This document shows, piece by piece, positions 1 to 7,100 of a stretch of 20,003 nt of DNA (its first letter is position 1; each line of letters begins with the position of its first letter). Source of the DNA: Brachionus plicatilis. Taxonomy: Eukaryota > Rotifera > Eurotatoria > Ploima > Brachionidae. A program made the translations under genes and the position numbers. Below the pieces are notes generated by a model that searched no databases, was not told the DNA's origin, and saw only the letters and a list, made by a program, of their open reading frames with translations. The stretch lies in the NCBI GenBank assembly GCA_010279815.1, contig QEOQ01000427.1, forward strand, positions 169,900-189,902, written 5' to 3'.

Positions 1-942
1 TTTTATTCTCTAAAAAAAATACTTCTAAAAATTTTTCTCTATAATTTCTATATCATGAAAGTTTATCAGAAAATATCTTGGTTATTAAGCATTTTGATTT
101 AAGTTGCCAAAAGAATTTTTAAAGAATTTTAAAAGTCTAAATTTTATTGACGGTTAAATTGGGAGCAAAAACTGTTTCAAAATTTATTTTATTAAATTGA
201 AAACTAGTTTTATTCAATCATTAACAATTATTTAAAAAACGTTTAACGTTCAATTAGTTAAAGGTTTAACATTTTTAAATATAATTTTTTGAACATTAAA
301 AAAGTCAAATAAATAAATAGATCTTGATATTTAGATCGAATATTGATAGAAACAGGACTTTTTTTGTTATTTCATTCTGATTTTAATGCTAAAATTATTT
401 AAAAATTAGCAATTTACCTTAAAAAATAATTGACGATTTAAATTAATTTTTTTGCTCCAAACTTCACCACCTCTAAATTTTTATTGATACATTTTACATG
501 ATGATATAAAACCCAAAAGTCTAAAAACGAATCATGTCGCACGATCGTTTTTGATGTAACTCAAATGACAAATACTTCAAATAGAATTTTAAACGCGGCT
601 TAATGTCTAATCTTAAGATTAAAGTTCTACGTAAGATCAATTTAAAAGATCAGATCAAACTGTTTCTATAAATTTTCTTTAAAAGAAAAAAATATTGATG
701 AATTTAACAGAAGGATCGGTATTTTAAATTTGAAAATGAAAAAATAAATAATGAACGAAAAAAGCTAAGAAATTTATTTATAAATGATTCGTTAGTATCT
801 TATTGAATCAAAATCTAATTCTAATAAAATTGATTAAGTTTTATTAAATTTTTCAAAAATTTAATTTCAAAAAAATCTATTCAATTATTGTTTTTGAATT
901 TTTTTCCAAAATTTCAAAATAGATTATTTGGTTCAAGTGAAA
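1..942. other. AT-rich sequence, no gene seen
   Basis: No open frame with protein character, splice-bounded exon or RNA gene is visible. The only structure I note is the 14-bp palindrome TAATCTTAAGATTA at 608-621. If the NSUN7-like gene extends to the left, its N-terminal exons are either outside the window or too short for me to see here. Confidence 0.5.
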
Positions 943-1517
943 ATTGTGATCATGTGTTCACATTTTTTGTGATTATTGGTATCATGCCAACTTTGGGAAC
1001 ATTACCGATCACCAAATCGATGATCACATATAATTTGCGATGAAAAATAGTAATTTCGAATAATTTTAAAATAGTTTTTGAACCTAAATAAAAACTCTGT
1101 CCATTGATACTATCTAGAAAACTTATGTTTTATTTAAATATTTAATTTAACACCTCTTTCCTCAAAAGTTTCTTAAAAATCGGACAAGCCAGAATGTTAG
1201 GGTTTAATTTAGATCCCTTTTTATTTTCCCTTTTTAAAATTTTATAACAGTTTAAACAAAAGATTGTAAGAAAAAAAGAATGAAGCTCTTTGAGGCAAAA
1301 TTTCGAATTTTTTATCCATTTTTTCATCAGCATCAGTTTAATTTTCAACTTTTAAAAGTGTTTTTAGAGGAAAATTACAAACTCACGTGCTCATGGAAAT
1401 TTTTATGTGATCATATTTTGATCATAAGTTATGTTGATCAATTTGATGATCAGTAATGCTAACAAGATTGATATAATACTACTGATCACAAAATATGCGA
1501 ATATCTTATCACATAAT
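943..1517. repeat. Inverted-repeat pair about 100-115 bp, 575 bp overall (MITE-like)
   Basis: The block at 943-1042 resembles the reverse complement of 1405-1517. Matching landmarks are TTTTGTGAT(T/C)A, GTAT(C/T)AT, GCATTAC or ACATTAC followed by (C/T)GATCA(C/T)CAAAT(C/T)GAT, then CATATAA or CATAACTTA. Many differences are C/T changes. The 360-bp middle is AT-rich and holds a 68-codon - strand open frame (1142-1348) that I do not believe. It could be a decayed DNA transposon or two oppositely oriented copies of a repeat. I identified no target-site duplication. Confidence 0.55.
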
Positions 1518-1727
1518 CCGCATTACCCATTTTTAACTGCATGAAAGACAATTTATTTTTATACAAGATATTCAGGGAAACCGAGCAGAAATTAAATCTT
1601 GAAAAAATATAAATTTTTAATTAATAAATTTTAATTCTTCTTAAAAAAAATAAAAAAATAAAACTTTGAAATTTTATAAAAATGTAAAAATAAGCGATCA
1701 AATTTAATAACGCATTCAAAAATAATG

Positions 1728-1758
1728 TGATCAAATTTTGAAAAATGAAATTTGATCA
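1728..1758. repeat. Perfect 11-bp hairpin TGATCAAATTT
   Basis: TGATCAAATTT (1728-1738) and AAATTTGATCA (1748-1758) are perfect inverse complements around a 9-nt loop. It stands near the TGATCA-rich inverted repeat at 943-1517. Function unknown. Confidence 0.5.
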
Positions 1759-1917
1759 AAAATTTTACTTTTCCATTTTATTTAACTATTTAATAATTGA
1801 ATTCTTTTAAACGACGAGTTCAGCCATTGTTATTATTTAAAAGAACATAATCACAAATTCAAAAGAGAGAAAACAAACTGGCATAATTTCTTCTTAAATA
1901 GGAAATCTAGTTCGTAG

Positions 1918-2057
1918 AATTTACTTCTTAGGACTGTGGTTAATTCAAAGCATTTAAACGCTTTCAAAGTTCGGTTAGATAGCTGGCTTCAGAGAACAGA
2001 AGATGATAAAGTGCTTTGTACAAATTAAACGTGTTCTGTAAACTTATTACTACTACT
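1918..2057 (+). mobile_element. 3' scrap of a non-LTR retrotransposon
   Basis: The frame 1933-2028 reads TVVNSKHLNAFKVRLDSWLQ, RTEDDKVLCTN and stops. VVNSK-LN-FK-RLD is the usual C-terminal end of CR1/Jockey-like RT proteins, and the copy at 5696-6583 ends similarly (NDFKSKLDK). After a short 3' UTR comes a TTACTACTACT tail at 2045-2057. The 5' part is absent. It is a different element from the intronic copy. Confidence 0.65.
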
Positions 2058-2272
2058 TTATTATAAAATTAATAACAATCTATCGAAAATTATCATTTAA
2101 AAATTTAAATTTAGTTAAATGAACAATTTTTAACTTATTATTAAACATTTATCAACAGAAAAAATTATTTTAATATTTTGATACATATAGAGGTGCTACG
2201 ATGACTGTATTTTACGTTAATTTTCCTTTGTAAATTTTGTTAATTTACCATTTAATTTAAAAATGAAAATCG

Positions 2273-2408
2273 CCACAGAAAAAATCGATTTTAGATATTT
2301 TTTTAAAATTATCCTTGAATATATTAATATATTCTTGTATTTTTTTTAATTTTTTTTTTTATTCAAGGAGAAATAAAAAAAAATACCTAAAATCGATTTT
2401 TTCTATGG
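2273..2408. repeat. Long hairpin: 49-bp inverted arms, 38-bp loop
   Basis: The left arm 2273-2321 (CCACAGAAAAAATCGATTTT...CCTTGAATA) and right arm 2360-2408 (TATTCAAGG...AAAATCGATTTTTTCTATGG) pair over 49 positions, with about 40 matches by eye. Looser symmetry extends outward: GCTACGATGACTGTATT near 2196 versus the complement of AAAACAGTAATCTTAGC near 2446-2462. That gives a possible MITE of about 2190-2470. No coding capacity. Confidence 0.7.
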
Positions 2409-2588
2409 CCAGTTAAATATTGCGTAAAATTTGGTGTATTTACTCAAAACAGTAATCTTAGCGTGCGATTTTAGAGACTTTATTTTAAAAATTGAATAAA
2501 AAAATATATATTTTTTTATAAAATAATTTTTAATTTGTAAAAAATAATTAAAAAAATAAAAAAAATAAAATTTTTTTTGATATAACAC

Positions 2589-2628
2589 GATCGACGCGTT
2601 TCGACCAAAAGTGGCCTTCTTCAGGATC
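2589..2628 (-). ncRNA. Hammerhead-ribozyme-like motif (candidate, Penelope-type minimal form)
   Basis: On the - strand: GATC / CTGAAGA / A / GGCCA-CTTT-TGGTC / GAAAC-GC-GTC / GATC. This matches the hammerhead layout: stem I GATC:GATC, core CUGANGA, stem II GGCCA:UGGUC, core GAAA, a one-pair stem III (C:G), then UC at the cleavage position. Against it: an extra A after CUGAAGA, a 4-bp stem I and a 2-nt stem III loop. Hammerheads with very short stem III are known in Penelope-like retroelements. No RT or GIY-YIG coding is nearby, so this would be a remnant. Confidence 0.35.
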
Positions 2629-2685
2629 TCAAATCTGAGAATATATAGAGATAACTTTTTTTCAACAGAATCGCTAACATAAGGA

Positions 2686-2800
2686 ACTCGCTGCTAAATG
2701 AATTAGTTGAAGCCCCCAATGTTAACAGCGAGTGTGCCTTATCAGCACACTCGCTGGCTAGCCAGCTACCGTCAAAAATACTACTACTAATAATAATAAT
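2686..2800 (+). mobile_element. Retroelement 3' end: nested hairpins plus TAC/TAA tail
   Basis: CAGCGAGTGTGC (2726-2737) and GCACACTCGCTG (2745-2756) form a perfect 12-bp stem with a 7-nt loop. It overlaps a 14-bp palindrome, GCTGGCTAGCCAGC (2753-2766). A further copy of ACTCGCTG at 2686-2693 could compete for the stem. The block ends ctaccgtcaaaa then tactactactaataataataat (2779-2800), the same tail type as at 2045-2057 and 6671-6691. No coding is left. Confidence 0.5.
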
Positions 2801-3481
2801 TCTGATTAGTTTTTAAATTTAAAAAAAAAAAATAAAAGGAAAAAAGGAAGATTTTTTTCCAAAAGAATATAAAAACAAATAATGAAAATATTTTTATAAT
2901 CAAAGATTAAGAATGAAATTTCATGAAAATGAAAAATAAGAGAAAATTTTTTTTAATTTAATTTTCTCTAATTTGCAAAACAGTGTACAATCATTTTGAA
3001 AAAGAAGCCAAACTTAGAGTTTTTATATATACTATATCCAAAATCTTTTGATTACCAAAAATAAAACTTTGACTTTCTGAAAAGCGAATTTCACATAAAA
3101 AACTTTCAACAAGTACACTAAATTTTATATATAAATTTTATTATGATCTATTTAAGTAAACAGGTTAAAGTTATCTTCAAAATCGACTTGAAGACTTTTT
3201 TATGCGTTCTTTATACTTTCTAGAGAATTCAAATTAAAGATTTTATAGATTTTATTATTAGATTTTTTTAATTATTATGTAATTTTTCTTCTTTTCGTTT
3301 TGTCGAATAAATATTTTCAGAAATTAAAAAGATTAAATTAGATTTAAAAAAAAAATAGATAAAAATTTGTTCAATGAATTTTATTAGGTACAAAATTCAA
3401 TAAGTCCTCTAAAAATATTGTTAGTTCTAAAATTCACATTGCCGAAATTATCAATCTGCTTAAATGAATTTTTCATTTTAG
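2801..3481. other. Upstream intron or flank of the NSUN7-like gene
   Basis: AT-rich, low-complexity sequence ending in the acceptor ttcattttag at 3481. Because the next exon enters mid-frame, at least the right end must be intron. I looked for the expected preceding NSUN7 segment and did not find a convincing exon. Confidence 0.5.
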
Positions 3482-4175
3482 TTCAAAGACGAACAAAGCT
3501 TAGTGTGCACTGTGTTATTTGACTATATGACACGTAAATTTGAGCTTAGAGACAAATTAATTGAGGAGCCATTCGACAACCAGGACAATTTGGTTACAGA
3601 AATTGAAAATGCTATCCACAAGGAAAAGACAGATTTGGCGGCCGAATTAGCCAAAAATAGAATTCGTGCTGATGCATCAACAATAGAAGAACTTTTGCCA
3701 CAGGAGCTGAGAGAAGTCGAGCAGCACAGAGCTGAATTGCCACTGTATTGCTGGGTCAATCAAATTAAAGTATCTGTGGTTGACATGATTGAAAAATTGG
3801 TTCACACCGACGAATTAACTATTGTCGATAACAAGAAATTTTTGGAAAAAAAATGCTTTATGCTCGATCCGCATTGCTCAAATCTTTTAATGTTCCATTT
3901 TGCTTTAAGGGATAAAATATTAAATTCTGAATATGTCAAAAATTGGGAACTGATTGTCCAAGACAAATCTAGTTGCTTAGCTCCTTACTCTGTTAGCAAA
4001 CTTTTGTCTAAAAAAGATGATGTAATCATAGCCAATTTGAGCGGTGGACTTGTTGGAGCATTCATTGGTTCATTTATGGAGGAGTATGATGGACGAGTTT
4101 ATGTTTTTGGTGCAACCAACGAGAGCAGATACCACGAAATTTCGGAAAAACTTCATCAAATCGGAGTCTCTAAAT
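3482..4175 (+). CDS. NSUN7: NSUN7-like exon (first visible): pre-catalytic region and SAM-loop region
   Basis: The exon follows acceptor ttcattttag (AG 3480-3481) and reads FKDEQSL from the first base, so it enters in phase 0 from an unseen upstream exon. It encodes residues 1-231 of the visible protein: LVCTVLFDYMTRKFELRDK, an acidic/helical segment, YCWVNQIKV, then QDKSSCLAPYSVSKLL and DDVIIANLSGGLVGAFIG, where the SAM-binding loop of NSUN proteins sits. The donor is at T|gtaaat (4176). The frame runs on through the short intron by chance, so an unspliced reading would insert a spurious Lys/Asn-rich stretch. Confidence 0.85.
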
Positions 4176-7100
4176 GTAAATTCAAAAAAAATTTTTTAAA
4201 GATAATTTTAAACATTTGTTTAGATGTAAAATTGGTAAAAGAAGACTTTATGGATTTGAAGTCCGATGACCCTAAATTGGAAAATGCAAAAGTGATACTT
4301 ATCAATGCTCCTTGTAGCAAGTCAGCTCTCATGAATCCAATGGAATTCTTATTCCAAGAAGGAGAAGGTTTTTTTTTAATTTTAAATTCCAAATATTTAA
4401 TCTTTAATGTGATGACCTTTTTAAATTAATTTTAAAAAGTTTAAGAAATATTTTTCCGCTTAATTAGGACTTCAAATGGACAACTTATTTTACATTTAAG
4501 ATTTAAATCTAAATTGAAGGTACCGGATGTAAATTAAAAAATGGCATTTTTTTTTCATTTAGATTTTTTCATTTTTTAAAGGCTCACATTTTTTCTATTA
4601 TCTTTTAACTTAGTCAATAATCATTCAAATTCTGCAAGAATCAATTTTTTTTTAAATTTTCTTTTATCAAAATTTACGAGCTTTCTGGTTAATTTTACAT
4701 AGCTTCTGGTAAAATCGGATAAATCAAGCAATTTCACTATATTACAAAAAATATGGATATTATTTTCTACTTATTCTACTACCAAAGTCATAAGCTTTGT
4801 ATGCACAAATAAAAAAAGTTGCCTTTCAAACTATTATTTTAAGATTTGTTAAATATAAGTCCTTTACCATACTAAAATTTTTGAAATAGATGGATACTAT
4901 TTGTCCCTGTCCACTGGATTTTTTCAATTTTCGAAATATGCCTATATCCTTGTACGGATACAGTTCTTTAGTGAATAAGTCTTTGGTCAACTTAATGAAA
5001 CTTTTAATTAAAGAGGGATACCACAATTCGTGTAATGTTTTTTGAATTATTTTTATTTTAAGCCAAATAAAAAATTTTAAATTTATAAAAAAAAATCAAA
5101 TTCTAAGATATCGAACTAGAAAAAACTTCTCCAGTCAAAATAAAATTCTTTTAATGATATAATGACTCTCAATTTAATTCTTTTATTAAACTTTATTTGT
5201 AATAGCAAGAGTTAAAATAAAGATATTTTTATTAAAGAATTTTAATTCTAATTCTACTTAAAATCTCAACTCATTAAAAAATAAAGATGCATTAAAACAA
5301 AGTGAGCGTATGATATCATTTCAATCGTTTAATGAACATCAAATGGACTAGATAAAACACTTATATAATTATTTGAGATTACCTTACTTGATGTATAAAT
5401 CTAAACTTTTTTCTAGAGAGATTCAAATAGTTTTTTTAAGAACTGTATTTTCTAAAAATATTTTTTTCTTGGGCTATTAGACCAGTTCTGATTTTTAATA
5501 GATTTTGAGGTTTAAGATAATCAAATCTTTTGAATGAAAATAAAATTTTTAATTTTTTTTGTTACAAAATATTAAAATAAAAATTTAATGAAATTACCAA
5601 TTTCAACTTCTCCATCAATTCAAGGTCAGAACAATGTTTGGTTTGTTTAAGATGTTGTATTAATAAATTGTAAATTTAATTATACACTATTTATACAAGG
5701 CAGCGTTCTCGGACCTGCCCTATTTATTATATTCATCAACGACTTACCAGATACTATTCTGAATACTTGCAAACTTTTTGCCGACGACTGCAAGATCTTG
5801 ACAAAAGCTCGTAATGTTGATGACTGTTTAAGGCTTCAACGCGATCTAGAGGCCGTGCAGAAATGGTGTACTGATTGGTTGATGAATCTTAACTTCAGTA
5901 AATGCCGAATCATTCACTGTGGTAAACGCAATAGTAATTTCACGTACAGCTTAAATGAAATTAACGGCCCTTCTTATCCTATCGAGGTAACAACGAGAGA
6001 ACGTGACCTTGGTATCATTCTTACCTCAAACATGAAATGGCATGAACAAGCTACTAGTTCAGCTAGCAAAGCAAGTCAGGTGCTTGGTATTCTAAAGAAG
6101 TTCTTTAGAACAAGAAACCAATCGGTGTGGAAGAAGCTAATCACTACGTATGTAAGACCACATGTCGAATTTGCTACTTCAGTCTGGAATCCATACCAAC
6201 AAGGGGATATCAACGTGGTCAAACTTGTAATGCGAAGGGCGACAAAGGTTCTTGGTCGTCTTCGAGACCTAAATTATGTTGAACGTTGCAAAAAGCTGGG
6301 TTTGACCAATCTAAAGGCGAGGCGATTGAGGGGCGATTTGATACAGCAGTTTAAAATCGCAAAAGGAATAGAGCATGTTGAATTTGCCACACCGACTTCC
6401 ATTTCTGCGCCAAGAGGCAATAGGAGGGCGAGATTGAGACGAGAATTGGTGAAGAACTGTAATCAACGACATAACTTTTTCTGCAACCAAATTGTCAATG
6501 ACTGGAACGATCTTAACGACTCCATCAACACCGCCAAAAGTACCAACGACTTCAAAAGCAAGCTTGACAAAACAGCAACTTAATTACGGCAAGTGGCTAC
6601 CACACAGGGTGTCGTCACCCATCGCGTTATGCATCATTCTGCATGCAAATCGCGACTTGTAGCCTAACCCTTACTACTACCACTACTACTATTTTTTGTA
6701 AGCCGGTTTGGTCTATTGGATCGCTTTTTTAAACTTGGTTTAATTGAACCGGTCTAGCAGCCCTTGTTTTTTCAAAAGAAATTCTTCTATTAACTTGCTG
6801 TTAACTTGCTAAAATAAAACAAAAAATTAGTAAAAAAATTTATTTAATTAAGATATTTAATACGTATAATGCCAATCAAGTTGTAAAGTTTTTAAAAAAA
6901 TGCTTAGATAATTTTTAGCTCCCAAAATTTTAGGTTCTTTTAAAGCGGAAAAGCTAATGAAATTTTTTTTAAAACTAATTTTAGGAAATGCGTTGGATTT
7001 ATGAAAAAAATAATTAAAAAATTATCTTTTTTCAAAGATGTTAGATTTTTGCGTGACTACACAATTGATGTTAACAATTCAAAAAAAATCAAACACTGCA

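Larger units (their letters stand above)
5690..6691 (+). mobile_element. 5'-truncated CR1/Jockey-type non-LTR retrotransposon copy
   Basis: The copy spans the RT fragment plus a 3' UTR with two hairpins and a tail of TAC/CAC triplets (6671-6691). The left junction is placed about 5690-5696, where composition changes from AT-rich intron to RT coding. I see no convincing target-site duplication by eye. It is contained in the NSUN7-like intron 4368-7037 and should be removed by splicing. Confidence 0.82.
4368..7037 (+). other. Long NSUN7-like intron (2,670 nt) carrying a retrotransposon
   Basis: Donor gttttt at 4368, acceptor tttttcaaag at 7028-7037. Apart from the retrotransposon at 5696-6691 the intron is AT-rich, low-complexity sequence with no host coding signal. 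One - strand open stretch (4826-5026) is listed separately. Its neighbours in the same gene are 47-57 nt, so this intron looks expanded by insertion. Confidence 0.75.

Noticed and set aside
943..1060. TGATCA clusters as a regulatory operator
   Set aside because: They are explained by the inverted-repeat element, and TGATCA/TTGATCAA words are scattered elsewhere without a gene nearby.
1142..1348. 68-codon - strand frame between inverted repeats
   Set aside because: Lys/Leu/Phe/Asn-rich composition expected by chance; no transposase-like motif and no support from splicing or context.
2403..2588. 61-codon - strand frame
   Set aside because: Low-complexity Phe/Tyr/Lys string overlapping the hairpin arm; it is a product of AT-rich DNA.
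6985..7037. Extension of the NSUN7-like third exon upstream to the AG at 6984
   Set aside because: The phase does not fit the 4367 donor, and the extra residues (KCVGFMKKIIKK) have no counterpart in NSUN7. The AG at 7037 fits both.
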